Source: JBMOKU01 sp049324315
Lineage (GTDB): Bacteria; Bacillota; Clostridia; Peptostreptococcales; Thermotaleaceae
Direction of reading: 5' to 3'
NCBI GenBank assembly: GCA_049324315.1
Contig: JBMOKU010000057.1
Location: forward strand, 134,461-198,460
Length of the DNA stretch: 64,000 nucleotides
The notes below the pieces were generated by a model. The model searched no databases, had not been told where the DNA came from, and saw only the letters and a list, made by a program, of their open reading frames with translations. The position numbers were made by a program, and so were the translations under genes. Below, piece after piece: positions 1 through 7,693 of this stretch. Positions within the stretch are counted from its first letter, which is position 1, and each line of letters starts with the position of its first letter.

Positions 1-2
1 AA

Positions 3-53
3 GATAATAGTGTTTCTGGTTTTAATCGTCAAAGAATCCATGATATAGTTTAA
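3..53 (+). CDS. C-terminal tail of an upstream gene (partial)
   Basis: An open frame enters from the left edge and ends at TAA 51-53, giving the tail DNSVSGFNRQRIHDIV. Too short to identify. It may be the end of a real gene truncated by the window, or chance. Confidence 0.25.
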   Translation, partial: DNSVSGFNRQRIHDIV

Positions 54-229
54 CCCAATAACATTATTTCATAAGTGAACTATTTCCTGAAAATTTAATA
101 GAAAAAGAAGAAAGTATACCTGAAAGGCAGGCCTGTTCTTTTTCTGTGAAAAAAGTCCCAAATCATTGTGATAACAAAATTTTCATGTCGATCAATGTCA
201 AGAAATGCTGGGAGTAACTTGCTTGCCCA

Positions 230-238
230 TGTTATAAT
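230..238 (+). promoter_or_regulatory. Extended -10 promoter of the SH3/hydrolase gene
   Basis: TGTTATAAT reads as an extended -10 element (TG, one base, TATAAT at 233-238), 34 nt before the start codon. No convincing -35 hexamer is seen at the usual distance. Confidence 0.4.
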
Positions 239-271
239 GAAATGAGAATAGGGAAAGGGTGATGTGTTTTC

Positions 272-1768
272 ATGGACAAAAAGAAAGCAGCATGGATCGT
301 TGTAGTAGCTTTGATAGTTGTTGTAGGTATAACCCTATTAACAAAGCAGTTTATCCCTTCTATTGAAGCCGGTCAGAAGGAAGAAAAGCAAGAGCAGCAA
401 GGGGAAACGATAACAAACGACGGCACAAATCAGCAGCCTGAAGAAAAGAAGGATGAACAGCAGTCCCAGGAGAACAAAAATGAGAAGATGGTGTACATCA
501 GTGCCAGTAAATTGAATGTAAGAGCAGAAGCGAAAAAAGATGCTGGTATCGTAGACAGCCTTATTAAAGGGACCGGGGTTGAGGTCGTAGAAGAACTAAC
601 GGATGAGGCTGGCGAAGTCTGGTTCAAGGTTACCTATGACAGCCCGGGAGAGCCAATCACAGGCTGGATAGCCTCCGCCTACACAGTAAAAGACAGGACT
701 GAATTATTGAGTGAATCTTTACGAAAGCTTGATTTTTCACCACAAAACAAAACCTATGAATATCCTAATAATCCAAGGGTTGAAGTAAAAGGAATTTATT
801 TGACGCTCTATTCTGCATCAAACAACCGATTGGATCAGCTGATCGAAATGGCGAAGCGTACAGAGATCAATGCTTTTGTTATTGATGTGAAGGATGACAA
901 TGGGCATATGCTCTTCCCTACAAAGGCAGCAGAAAAATATAGTCCTGATGCCAATAAGAAAGCGCCAGTGAAAGACATCGAAGCTTTGATGAAAAAGTTA
1001 AAGGAAAACAATATCTATGCCATAGCCAGAATCGTTTCTTTTAAGGATCCTACGTACACAAAGCAGCATCCGGATCGTGCTATTATTTATCGTTCTAATG
1101 GGAAACCTTTTACAAACAGTGATGGTTTGATTTGGGCTTCAGCCTATGATAGGGACTTATGGCAGTACAATATTGAAGTAGCAAAGGAAGCAGCGCAAGT
1201 GGGCTTTAATGAAATTCAGTTTGACTATGTGCGTTTTCCTGCATCCAATGGTGGAAAATTAGATAAGCAATTGGATTACAGAAACGTTAATAATGAGTCA
1301 AAGCCTGAAACCATCCAGAACTATTTGAAACTAGCTCATAAAGAATTATCACCGCTTCAGGTGTATATTGGTGCCGATATATATGGTCTGGTAGGCTCTG
1401 TAGCAGATGATATGGCGTTAGGACAATACTGGGAAGCCGTAAGTAATGTGGTGGATTATGTAAATCCTATGATGTATCCAAGCCACTATGCCAATGGTAC
1501 CTATGGACTATCTGTGCCTGATGCGTACCCTTATGAGACGGTTTATCATTCTACAAAAGACTCTGTAGCGAGAAACAAAAATATTGAGACGCCAGCGACC
1601 ATAAGACCGTGGATCCAAGACTTTACAGCACCATGGGTGAAGGGTCATATTAAATACGGACCAAAACAGTTAGAAGATCAAATCAGAGCCCTTAAAGAAA
1701 ACGGAGTAAATGAATATATGCTGTGGAATGCAGGTAATAAATATTCTGAAGAGGCTCTGAAGAAGTAA
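272..1768 (+). CDS. Membrane-anchored SH3-domain protein with putative glycoside hydrolase domain (DUF4015)
   Basis: 498 residues. A signal-anchor helix lies at about 8-27 after KKK, followed by a Glu/Gln/Lys-rich linker to about 72. An SH3b-like domain (about 73-142, with LNVRAEAKKDAGIV) is the kind that binds peptidoglycan. From about 167 to 490 is the COG1306/DUF4015 TIM-barrel family, a putative glycoside hydrolase, recognised by KGIYLTLYSASN, FVIDVKDDNGHM and FDYVRFPA. It is probably an extracellular wall- or polysaccharide-associated enzyme held at the membrane; the substrate is unknown. The ATG at 272 follows AAAGGGTGA and an extended -10 element. It is a single-gene unit ended by a hairpin. 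The family assignment is confident; the activity is inferred. Confidence 0.85.
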   Translation: MDKKKAAWIVVVALIVVVGITLLTKQFIPSIEAGQKEEKQEQQGETITNDGTNQQPEEKKDEQQSQENKNEKMVYISASKLNVRAEAKKDAGIVDSLIKGTGVEVVEELTDEAGEVWFKVTYDSPGEPITGWIASAYTVKDRTELLSESLRKLDFSPQNKTYEYPNNPRVEVKGIYLTLYSASNNRLDQLIEMAKRTEINAFVIDVKDDNGHMLFPTKAAEKYSPDANKKAPVKDIEALMKKLKENNIYAIARIVSFKDPTYTKQHPDRAIIYRSNGKPFTNSDGLIWASAYDRDLWQYNIEVAKEAAQVGFNEIQFDYVRFPASNGGKLDKQLDYRNVNNESKPETIQNYLKLAHKELSPLQVYIGADIYGLVGSVADDMALGQYWEAVSNVVDYVNPMMYPSHYANGTYGLSVPDAYPYETVYHSTKDSVARNKNIETPATIRPWIQDFTAPWVKGHIKYGPKQLEDQIRALKENGVNEYMLWNAGNKYSEEALKK

Positions 1769-1774
1769 AAGAGA

Positions 1775-1810
1775 AAAGGCGGCAAGGATTCCTATTCCTC
1801 CGTCTTTTTC
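1775..1810 (+). terminator. Rho-independent terminator
   Basis: AAGGCGG and CCGTCTT pair (one G-U) around a loop containing a short AGG/CCT pair, followed by TTTTT. It lies just after the stop of the SH3/hydrolase gene. Confidence 0.55.
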
Positions 1811-1834
1811 ATTGGACAAAGATAGGATTTCCGA

Positions 1835-1863
1835 TTGACAACCAATGTAGTTGCAGATACAAT
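1835..1863 (+). promoter_or_regulatory. Sigma-A promoter of the xpt riboswitch transcript
   Basis: TTGACA (1835-1840), a 17-nt spacer, then TACAAT (1858-1863). The expected start lies about 15 nt before the aptamer. Confidence 0.75.
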
Positions 1864-1883
1864 ATGGATATTAAATTGAATAA

Positions 1884-1956
1884 CATACTCGTATAATACC
1901 GGGAATACGGCTCGGAAGTTTCTACCCAATAACCGAAAATTATTGGACTATGAGTG
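1884..1956 (+). promoter_or_regulatory. Guanine riboswitch aptamer (purine class, C74)
   Basis: The purine-aptamer core is present: GTATAAT (J1/2), P2 CCGGG with CTCGG, AGTTTCTACC (J2/3), a perfect 7-bp P3 (CCAATAA with TTATTGG) and GGACTATGAGTG closing P1. The discriminator base in GACTATG is C, the guanine/hypoxanthine version (adenine aptamers have GATTATG). It lies between a good promoter and xpt. The P1 3' strand continues as CTATGAGTGAAAATT (1948-1962), which can pair over 15 nt (one G-U) with AATTTTCATTCATAG at 2176-2190 inside the terminator, forming the antiterminator. The expression platform is interrupted by a 164-bp insert. Confidence 0.93.
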
Positions 1957-1971
1957 AAAATTGCCAATAGC

Positions 1972-1992
1972 ACAGATGCTTCATCTGTTTTT
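1972..1992 (+). terminator. Small hairpin plus T-run inside the riboswitch platform
   Basis: ACAGATG-CTT-CATCTGT is a 7-bp stem followed directly by TTTT. It lies between the aptamer and the MITE-like insert. It could be a genuine terminator or only a spacer hairpin; the longer hairpin at 2163-2210 fits the switch better. Confidence 0.4.
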
Positions 1993-1996
1993 GGTG

Positions 1997-2160
1997 CTAG
2001 TACCCTGTCTACTTTAAAATGAGTTTTGTCAGCGAGGAAAATTTTTATAGAGCAAGGCGGAGGATTGAGCAATACCGGACGTATTGCGATTGACGACAAC
2101 GCAGCTATATAGAAATTTAACCGCTGACAAACTTAAGATTTAAGGTAGACAGGGTACTAG
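1997..2160. mobile_element. MITE-like 164-bp element inside the riboswitch platform
   Basis: The ends are an imperfect inverted repeat of about 38 bp: CTAGTACCCTGTCTACTTTA on the left and the complement of TAAGGTAGACAGGGTACTAG on the right, continuing to the inner motif TTTGTCAGCG on both arms. There is no coding capacity. The outermost CTAG is palindromic, so the target duplication could be CTAG or TA. The transcript of this element would fold into a self-contained hairpin. The moving transposase is not in the window. Confidence 0.75.
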
Positions 2161-2162
2161 GG

Positions 2163-2214
2163 AAACCCGGTTTATAATTTTCATTCATAGAAAACGATAA
2201 TCCGGGTTTTATAT
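2163..2214 (+). terminator. Riboswitch-controlled terminator of xpt
   Basis: AAACCCGG (2163-2170) pairs with CCGGGTTT (2202-2209), extended inside by TTTTC/GAAAA, and is followed by a U-rich run. Its ascending arm and loop contain the antiterminator partner (2176-2190) of the aptamer's P1 strand, so ligand binding should favour this terminator. Confidence 0.8.
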
Positions 2215-2229
2215 TTTATGGAGGGAAAA

Positions 2230-2802
2230 ATGAAAGCACTACAGGATAAAATTCAACAAGAAGGAAAAGTTGTATCATCAACTATTTTAAAGGTCGATTC
2301 CTTTATGAACCACCAGATTGATGTACAGTTTATGGCAAAAATCGGACAAGAGTTTGCCCGCATTTTCGAAAATGAAGGAATCACAAAGGTTATAACCATA
2401 GAGGCATCAGGCATTGCTCCAGCCATGGCTGCAGCTTCAGCATTGGGTGTACCCATGGTGTTTGCGAAAAAGACAAAGGCCACAACCTTGGATACAGAGG
2501 TATATACCCGTGAAGTGAAGTCTTTTACCAGAGGAACGGTATATGATATTAAGGTGGCGAAATCAGCCATATCTGCAGATGATCGGATTTTGATCATAGA
2601 TGATTTCCTTGCTTATGGACATGCTGCTCTGGGATTGGCCAATATTGTACAAGAAAGCGGTGCGTATTTGGCAGGCGTTGGTATTGTCATAGAGAAAGGG
2701 TTTCAGAGTGGCGGAGCACTGCTGCGGAAAAATGATATTCGAGTGGAGTCTTTGGCGATTATTGACCGAATGGAAGATGGAAAAGTATTTTTCCAAGATT
2801 AA
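2230..2802 (+). CDS. xpt: Xanthine phosphoribosyltransferase
   Basis: 190 residues, the usual Xpt length. It converts xanthine plus PRPP to XMP in purine salvage, in the cytosol. The PRPP-binding loop ILIIDDFLAYG is at about 120-130, and the N-terminus MKALQDKIQQEGKV is typical. An in-frame ATG lies at 2218, but the GGAGGG that should bind the ribosome (2220-2225) overlaps it, so ATG 2230 (spacing 4-5) is the better start. Regulation is by the upstream guanine riboswitch, expected to switch expression off when guanine is plentiful. Confidence 0.95.
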   Translation: MKALQDKIQQEGKVVSSTILKVDSFMNHQIDVQFMAKIGQEFARIFENEGITKVITIEASGIAPAMAAASALGVPMVFAKKTKATTLDTEVYTREVKSFTRGTVYDIKVAKSAISADDRILIIDDFLAYGHAALGLANIVQESGAYLAGVGIVIEKGFQSGGALLRKNDIRVESLAIIDRMEDGKVFFQD

Positions 2803-2814
2803 AAAACTGATCCG

Positions 2815-2843
2815 TTGACAAGAAAATACTACTGTGATACCCT
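2815..2843 (+). promoter_or_regulatory. Probable promoter of pyrE
   Basis: A consensus TTGACA (2815-2820) is followed after 17 nt by TACCCT (2838-2843), a weak -10 preceded by TG two bases upstream. The -35 is convincing and the -10 is not. Confidence 0.4.
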
Positions 2844-2860
2844 ATATAGGATGCAAAAAA

Positions 2861-2895
2861 CCTTTAAAAGAAGTCCAGCGAGGCTAACAAGGGAG
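2861..2895 (+). promoter_or_regulatory. PyrR-binding RNA loop overlapping the pyrE ribosome binding site
   Basis: The leader reads CCTTTAAAAGA, then AGTCCAGCGAGGCT, then AACAAGGG. It matches the PyrR anti-antiterminator motif (AGUCCAGAGAGGCU) with its flanking lower stem (CCTT/AAGG). Here the 3' arm AAGGG is the first half of the Shine-Dalgarno sequence (AAGGGAGGA), and no attenuator hairpin follows. PyrR with UMP would therefore be expected to block translation of pyrE rather than end transcription (inference). Confidence 0.8.
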
Positions 2896-2905
2896 GAAGC
2901 TGTGT

Positions 2906-3535
2906 ATGAAAGAAAAAATTGCTAGAAAGCTTTTAGAAATCAAGGCTGTAGCCATAACAGACCGAAAGAATCTTTTTACTTGGGCATCCGGGATCAAGTC
3001 TCCCATCTATTGTGATAACCGTTTAACCATGAGTTATCCTGAAGTTCGAGAGTTGGTTGCAGAGGGGATGAAATCCATCGTTGAGCAGCATTTTCCACAA
3101 GCAGAAGTGCTGGTAGGGACAGCCACAGCAGGCATACCCCATGCCGCATGGACAGCGCAGAAAATGCAGCTGCCTATGGCCTATGTAAGGAGCTCGGCCA
3201 AAGAGCATGGCAAAAAGAATCAAGTGGAAGGCAGAGTGCTGCCAGGACAAAAGGTAGTGGTCATTGAAGACCTACTATCCACCGGCGGCAGCTCTATCAA
3301 AGCAGTAAAAGCCCTCCAAGAAGCAGGTGCAGAAGTCTTAGGTGTCGTAGCCATCTTTACCTATGGCTTTGAAAAAGTAGATGAAGCCTTCCAAGAAAAA
3401 GGCGTACCATATTATACCTTGACAAACTACAGCACGCTGCTGCCCATCGCAGCGGAGATGGGATATGTCAAGGAAGAGGAGCTAAAAGCCCTAGAACAAT
3501 GGAGCAAAGACCCATATATGTTTACGGAACAGTAA
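2906..3535 (+). CDS. pyrE: Orotate phosphoribosyltransferase
   Basis: 209 residues. It makes OMP from orotate and PRPP, the fifth step of de novo UMP synthesis. The PRPP loop VVVIEDLLSTGGSS is at about 117-130; ASGIKSPIYCDNR near the N-terminus and GTATAGIPHA at 71-80 are PyrE hallmarks. The ATG follows GGGAGGA at good spacing. The rest of the pyr operon is not adjacent. The PyrR loop in the leader links the gene to pyrimidine control. Confidence 0.95.
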   Translation: MKEKIARKLLEIKAVAITDRKNLFTWASGIKSPIYCDNRLTMSYPEVRELVAEGMKSIVEQHFPQAEVLVGTATAGIPHAAWTAQKMQLPMAYVRSSAKEHGKKNQVEGRVLPGQKVVVIEDLLSTGGSSIKAVKALQEAGAEVLGVVAIFTYGFEKVDEAFQEKGVPYYTLTNYSTLLPIAAEMGYVKEEELKALEQWSKDPYMFTEQ

Positions 3536-3560
3536 GATATGCCCCAAGGCATATCTTTTT
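3534..3560 (+). terminator. Terminator of pyrE
   Basis: AAGATATGCC (3534-3543) and GGCATATCTT (3548-3557) form a 10-bp stem with a 4-nt loop, followed by TTT. The stem begins in the pyrE stop codon. Confidence 0.8.
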
Positions 3561-3603
3561 CTCTGTTGTGACATAAAAGTAGAATGATGCGACATCGAAA
3601 ACC

Positions 3604-3713
3604 CGGGGCGGCATGGAAACCGCCCCCTACATTGATTGATGGGTGCGACCACGTAGGGGCAGGTTTCCACGCCTGCCCGTTGACGGGTTTCCACGCCCGC
3701 CCGCTATTCTCCA
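3604..3713. repeat. GC-rich REP-like palindromic element
   Basis: This GC-rich patch stands out from its AT-rich surroundings. It contains two hairpins, GGGGCGG...CCGCCCC (about 3605-3626) and GGGCAGG...CCTGCCC (about 3657-3679). Their outer parts CCCCTAC and GTAGGGG also face each other as an inverted repeat, and a partial copy (GGGTTTCCACGCCCGCCC) follows. It resembles dispersed GTAGGGG-type intergenic repeats. The remainder of 3536-3919 shows no gene. Confidence 0.55.
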
Positions 3714-3839
3714 CGCAAAATGCAAGCCAATCTATTAGGAAAAAATCTAGGCAAAAATAGAAAAGAATGCTAGCGAGAGTATATAGAAGTTTTTTGTAGA
3801 AAAAAATCAAAACTTCATGCTTTTGGGCCCAGAGAATTA

Positions 3840-3887
3840 TTGTCATGATTGGGTAAAATGAGGCATAATATACAATATGTAGTATTG
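3840..3887 (+). promoter_or_regulatory. Promoter and possible NrdR box of nrdD
   Basis: TTGTCA (3840-3845), an 18-nt spacer, then CATAAT (3864-3869). Immediately downstream, TACAATATGTAGTATTG (3871-3887) resembles the NrdR-box pattern ACAC-A/T-rich-GTGT that represses ribonucleotide reductase genes. The operator call is tentative. Confidence 0.4.
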
Positions 3888-3919
3888 AAGGAAAAAAAGC
3901 GTACAACAGGAGGGGTATT

Positions 3920-6058
3920 ATGTCAGTAACAAAGGTTCAGAAGAGAAACGGGGAAATTGTCGATTTTGACAGTTCAAAAATCAAGGCCGCCATATTTGCT
4001 GCTGCACAATCTGTAGGTGGAAAGGATGAGATGGTGGCACAGCGATTGGCGAAAATGGTGCTTGATATTCTAAATGAAACCTATGCTGCCAGTATACCAT
4101 CTGTAGAGGATATACAAGATATTGTAGAAAAGATACTCATTGAAGAAGGGCATGCGAAGACAGCCAAGGCATATATCTTATACAGAAAAAGGCATGAAGA
4201 AATCCGTGAAGTTAAGAATTTATTCATGGATGCAGAGCGAATGATTGAGGAATATGTGAATCTGGAGGACTGGAGAGTCAACGAAAATGCCAATATGGGG
4301 TTCTCTCTCCAAGGTTTAAATAATCACATTGTTGAGAGTATTACCAAGAAGTATTGGTTAAACAAGATTTATAATAAAGACGCAAGAGACGCCCATATCA
4401 AAGGGGATTTACATATACATGATCTTGGATTATTGGCACCTTATTGCTGTGGTTGGGATCTAGAAGCCTTCTTAAGACGGGGCTTCAAAGGTGCAAAAGG
4501 CAAGATTGAATCAAAACCGCCGAAACATTTTGAATCCGCATTAGGACAGATAGTGAATTTGCTCTACACCTTACAGGGAGAATCTGCAGGAGCCCAGGCA
4601 GTATCCAGCATTGATACCTATTTGGCGCCATTCATCTATTATGATGAACTGAACTATGAGCAAGTAAAAAAATCAATCCAACGATTTGTCTTTAACTTAA
4701 ACGTTCCAACAAGGGTAGGATTCCAAACACCCTTTACCAATATCACCCTGGACATAGCACCCCATCCGATGTTGAAAAATCAACCGGCTGTCGTAGGTGG
4801 TAAAAATATGGACAAAACCTATAAAGAGTTTCAAAAAGAGATGGATATGTTCAACCAAGCCTTCTGTGAAGTCATGATGGAAGGAGATGGAGCCGGAAGA
4901 GCCTTCAGCTTCCCGATTCCGACCGTGAATATTACGCATGATTTCCCATGGCAATCTGAAACGGTTAATGCCATCATGGAGATGACAAGAAAATTTGGAA
5001 CACCATATTTTGCGAACTTCTTAAACTCAGACTTATCACCGGAGGATATTCGATCCATGTGCTGCCGTTTGCGGTTGGATAATCGTGAATTGAGAAAGCG
5101 TGGAGGCGGACTTTTCGGAGCAAATCCATTGACAGGTTCTATCAACGTCGTAACTTTGAACATGGCGAGAATCGGCTATCAGTCAAGAACACCGGAGGAA
5201 TTCAAACGTAAGGTAAGGGAACTAATGGAGGTAGCGAAAGGCATTTGTGAAAGTAAGAGAGATGTTCTTGAAGAATACATGGAGGCAGGTCTATACCCTT
5301 ACTCACGCTACTATCTGCAGGGAGTTAAGGATGCCACGGGCCAGTACTTTAAGAATCACTTTTCTACCATCGGTCTTAATGGTATGAATGAAGCCTGCGT
5401 CAATCTTCTAGGAGTGGATATTACCACGGAAGAAGGAAATGAGTTTGCTGTAGAAGTGATGGAATTTATGAACCGTGTGATTCAGATCTTCCAGGAGGAA
5501 ACAGGAAGTCTTTGGAATTTGGAGGCATCACCGGCAGAAGGTGCTTCTTACCGTTTTGCCAGATTGGATAAGAAGATGTATCCGAATATTTTTACCCAAG
5601 GAAAAGATGAACCTTACTATACGAACTCAACACAGCTTCCTGTAGGCTATACAAAAGATATTTTTGAAGCCCTTGAATTGCAAGAAAAGCTTCAATCCCT
5701 GTATACAGGAGGAACCGTACTTCATGGATTTATCGGAGAAGAAATTGACAGTGTAGAAACCTGCAAGACTTTAATTAAGCGGGCTATGGAGAACAGCAGT
5801 ACCCCATACATCACTATCACGCCAACCTTCTCTATCTGTCCTGATCATGGCTACTTGACCGGAGAACAGTTTGAATGTCCAACCTGCGGCAGGGAAACAG
5901 AGGTTTGGACTCGGGTAGTAGGCTTCCACCGTCCTGTACAGTCTTGGAATAAAGGGAAGCAGGAGGAATATAAAGACAGGCAAGAGTTTTGCTGTGATTT
6001 CATAAAAGAGTTTGATACTGATAATAAAGTTGAATACTGCGAAGAAAAAATTTCATAA
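3920..6058 (+). CDS. nrdD: Anaerobic ribonucleoside-triphosphate reductase, C-terminus replaced by a transposon end
   Basis: 712 residues. A glycyl-radical enzyme that makes deoxynucleotides without oxygen; it needs the activase NrdG (gene at 48297). An ATP-cone occupies about 3-95. Near the C-terminus are the zinc site C640, H643, C653, C656 and the radical loop RVVGF with Gly668. Residues up to Phe-Cys (codons ending at 5992) are native. From 5993 the frame runs in the left end of a Tn7-like transposon, which encodes the last 21 residues (CDFIKEFDTD, then NKVEYCEEKIS). The native last 18 residues, YRESLARVETYEEVVKIS, survive in frame at 36524-36577. The radical loop and zinc site are untouched, so the protein is probably active (inference). 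The ATG follows AGGAGGGG. Confidence 0.95.
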   Translation: MSVTKVQKRNGEIVDFDSSKIKAAIFAAAQSVGGKDEMVAQRLAKMVLDILNETYAASIPSVEDIQDIVEKILIEEGHAKTAKAYILYRKRHEEIREVKNLFMDAERMIEEYVNLEDWRVNENANMGFSLQGLNNHIVESITKKYWLNKIYNKDARDAHIKGDLHIHDLGLLAPYCCGWDLEAFLRRGFKGAKGKIESKPPKHFESALGQIVNLLYTLQGESAGAQAVSSIDTYLAPFIYYDELNYEQVKKSIQRFVFNLNVPTRVGFQTPFTNITLDIAPHPMLKNQPAVVGGKNMDKTYKEFQKEMDMFNQAFCEVMMEGDGAGRAFSFPIPTVNITHDFPWQSETVNAIMEMTRKFGTPYFANFLNSDLSPEDIRSMCCRLRLDNRELRKRGGGLFGANPLTGSINVVTLNMARIGYQSRTPEEFKRKVRELMEVAKGICESKRDVLEEYMEAGLYPYSRYYLQGVKDATGQYFKNHFSTIGLNGMNEACVNLLGVDITTEEGNEFAVEVMEFMNRVIQIFQEETGSLWNLEASPAEGASYRFARLDKKMYPNIFTQGKDEPYYTNSTQLPVGYTKDIFEALELQEKLQSLYTGGTVLHGFIGEEIDSVETCKTLIKRAMENSSTPYITITPTFSICPDHGYLTGEQFECPTCGRETEVWTRVVGFHRPVQSWNKGKQEEYKDRQEFCCDFIKEFDTDNKVEYCEEKIS
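5988..5992 (+). repeat. Left target-site duplication TTTGC
   Basis: TTTGC directly abuts the transposon's 5'-TGT terminus and is repeated exactly at 36519-36523 after the right terminus. A 5-bp duplication is the Tn7-family hallmark. Confidence 0.93.
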
Positions 6059-6073
6059 TAAAGTTGAATACTG
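5993..6073 (+). repeat. Transposon left end: three TnsB-type sites
   Basis: Three direct copies of a motif of about 22 bp, core TTTCATAATAAAGTTGAATAC. They lie at 5998-6020 (divergent terminal copy), 6018-6039 and 6051-6073 (perfect to the core). The first two and part of the third lie within the nrdD reading frame. The same motif occurs inverted at the right end. Confidence 0.88.
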
Positions 6074-6170
6074 AAATCAACATATTGTGGAAAAATGCAA
6101 ATTAATACAATTTCATGAATGGATATACAAATAGAAAATCTGTTTTAAAAAACAAAACAATACACAATAT

Positions 6171-6220
6171 AACCAGCATTCATAGTATATTAATATCCTA
6201 TAAATGCTGGTTATTTTTTT
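6171..6220 (+). terminator. Terminator inside the left end, now serving nrdD
   Basis: AACCAGCATT (6171-6180) and AATGCTGGTT (6203-6212) form a perfect 10-bp stem around 22 nt, followed by ATTTTTTT. It lies about 110 nt after the hybrid nrdD stop and replaces the native terminator, now 30 kb away. Confidence 0.75.
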
Positions 6221-6652
6221 AGAACATATAATATTACCTGAAGAGTATATACAGCTAATATTGAAATTGCTTTTATAAGTTTTAAAGATATATTAGATAT
6301 CTGTAGAAGGTTTTTGTTTTCTATTTAAAAAGGTTCGTGTTAGAAATGTCGAATAATGAAGAAATTAAACGAATGGTTGTTAAAGGTGTAATTTAAAAAC
6401 TTATCGAATACCATATTATGATAAAAAGAGAGATATAGGTTTTTATAGAATAAAACATTTTCTAAGAATGTGTTATTGGATTATGAGGTCATAATAATTA
6501 TCACTTCTTACTTAAGCATTTAATGTCTATTAGGTGCTGCCAAATGTCTGTAATGTAGATGTTGAAAAAGGCAATGGATGTAGTAGAACTCTGTATTTGT
6601 TGTTTTAGTACAACAAGATTATGAGTGTATTAAATGATAGGAGGAGAGATTT
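6221..6652. other. Non-coding stretch before CBASS, with a gene remnant
   Basis: No intact gene. At 6346-6396 a 16-codon frame MSNNEEIKRMVVKGVI runs to a stop. A shifted frame nearby reads KTYRIPYYDKKRDIGFYRIK, which suggests a decayed small gene. A similar fragment lies at 21803 elsewhere in the transposon. The CBASS promoter must lie here but is not clear to me. Confidence 0.35.
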
Positions 6653-7690
6653 ATGGGATTACAAACTTACTTCGAGGATTTTAACAAGAAGATAAAAATG
6701 GATTATGATGAGTTAAGTGAATTGGCAGAAAAAAGAGATATCATATTGAGAAAGCTTAGAGCAGATGCTGATCTACCAAGCTTTGAAGAATTTAATCAAG
6801 GAAGCTATGCTATGTTTACAGGAGTAGAACCATTAGATAAGGATTATGATATTGATGTTGGCTTAAGATTTAAAGTTAATAAAGATGAGTATGATTCTTT
6901 AGAGCTAAAACAAAAGATCCATGAAATCTTAAAAGACCATACTGATTATGGCGCAGAAATAAAAAAACCATGTGTAACTGTTAAATATAAGAAAAAAGGA
7001 GAAGTAGCTTATCATGTGGATTTAGCTGTGTATTCTTATCAAGATAAAGATGATACAAATAGTCAAATGTATCTTGCAAGAGGAACCAATAAAGAAAATA
7101 AAGAGTGGGAAGAAGCAGACCCTATAAAATTAAAAGATGACATTATGGACAAGTGGGAAGACAGTAAGCAACGAGATCAATATAGAAGAATAATTAGATA
7201 TATGAAAAGGTGGAAAAATCTTAAATTTAAATCAGATGGAAATAGTGAGCCACCAGGAATAGGAATAACCTTATTAGCATATGAAAAATTTACACCACAA
7301 AAATACGATTGGTTAGAAGATAAATATAAATTTGATGATTTAGAAGCATTGATAACCTTCGTACAACAAGTAAAGAATATGTTTGTTCTAACAAGGTACT
7401 CTCAGGAAAAAGGAGAATATTTGTATAAAATAGAGTATTTCTTACCTGTAAAACCCAAAACAAATGTATTCTATAAAATGACGGAAATACAAATGACTGA
7501 ATTCAAGAAGAAAATAGAAAAACTATTAGGTGATTTAGAAGAAGTAAAAAAGGAAAGCGATATTATAGAGCAATGTACTAAGCTTAACAAAATATTTGGA
7601 GAAGATTTTCCTATACCTTCTAAGGAAGATGAATCAAGAGTACAAAAAAACTTTGTGCCACCAAGTAGTGCGTCTGGAAAAGGATTGTAG
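6653..7690 (+). CDS. CBASS cyclic-oligonucleotide synthase (CD-NTase)
   Basis: 345 residues. A nucleotidyltransferase of the cGAS/DncV-like family, which makes a cyclic nucleotide signal on phage infection. The active site is visible: G50-S51, then D66 and D68 (DYDIDVG), and the third carboxylate D123 (YHVDLAVY). The ATG follows AGGAGGAGAG. The next gene starts 3 nt after the stop, and four genes in a row form one operon with Cap2, Cap3 and a SAVED effector, so this is type II CBASS. The nucleotide product cannot be read from sequence; the SAVED effector suggests a cyclic oligonucleotide such as a trinucleotide (inference). Confidence 0.9.
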   Translation: MGLQTYFEDFNKKIKMDYDELSELAEKRDIILRKLRADADLPSFEEFNQGSYAMFTGVEPLDKDYDIDVGLRFKVNKDEYDSLELKQKIHEILKDHTDYGAEIKKPCVTVKYKKKGEVAYHVDLAVYSYQDKDDTNSQMYLARGTNKENKEWEEADPIKLKDDIMDKWEDSKQRDQYRRIIRYMKRWKNLKFKSDGNSEPPGIGITLLAYEKFTPQKYDWLEDKYKFDDLEALITFVQQVKNMFVLTRYSQEKGEYLYKIEYFLPVKPKTNVFYKMTEIQMTEFKKKIEKLLGDLEEVKKESDIIEQCTKLNKIFGEDFPIPSKEDESRVQKNFVPPSSASGKGL

Positions 7691-7693
7691 CAA

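Noticed and set aside
1809..2099. 96-codon minus-strand frame over the xpt leader
   Set aside because: It spans the guanine aptamer and the MITE; no independent support.
3427..3906. 159-codon minus-strand frame over pyrE end and the GC-rich repeat
   Set aside because: Crosses a terminator and the palindromic repeat; composition reflects the repeat, not a protein.
5993..6058. Treating the NrdD C-terminus as native
   Set aside because: The in-frame native tail, duplication and matching right end show the last 21 codons come from the transposon.
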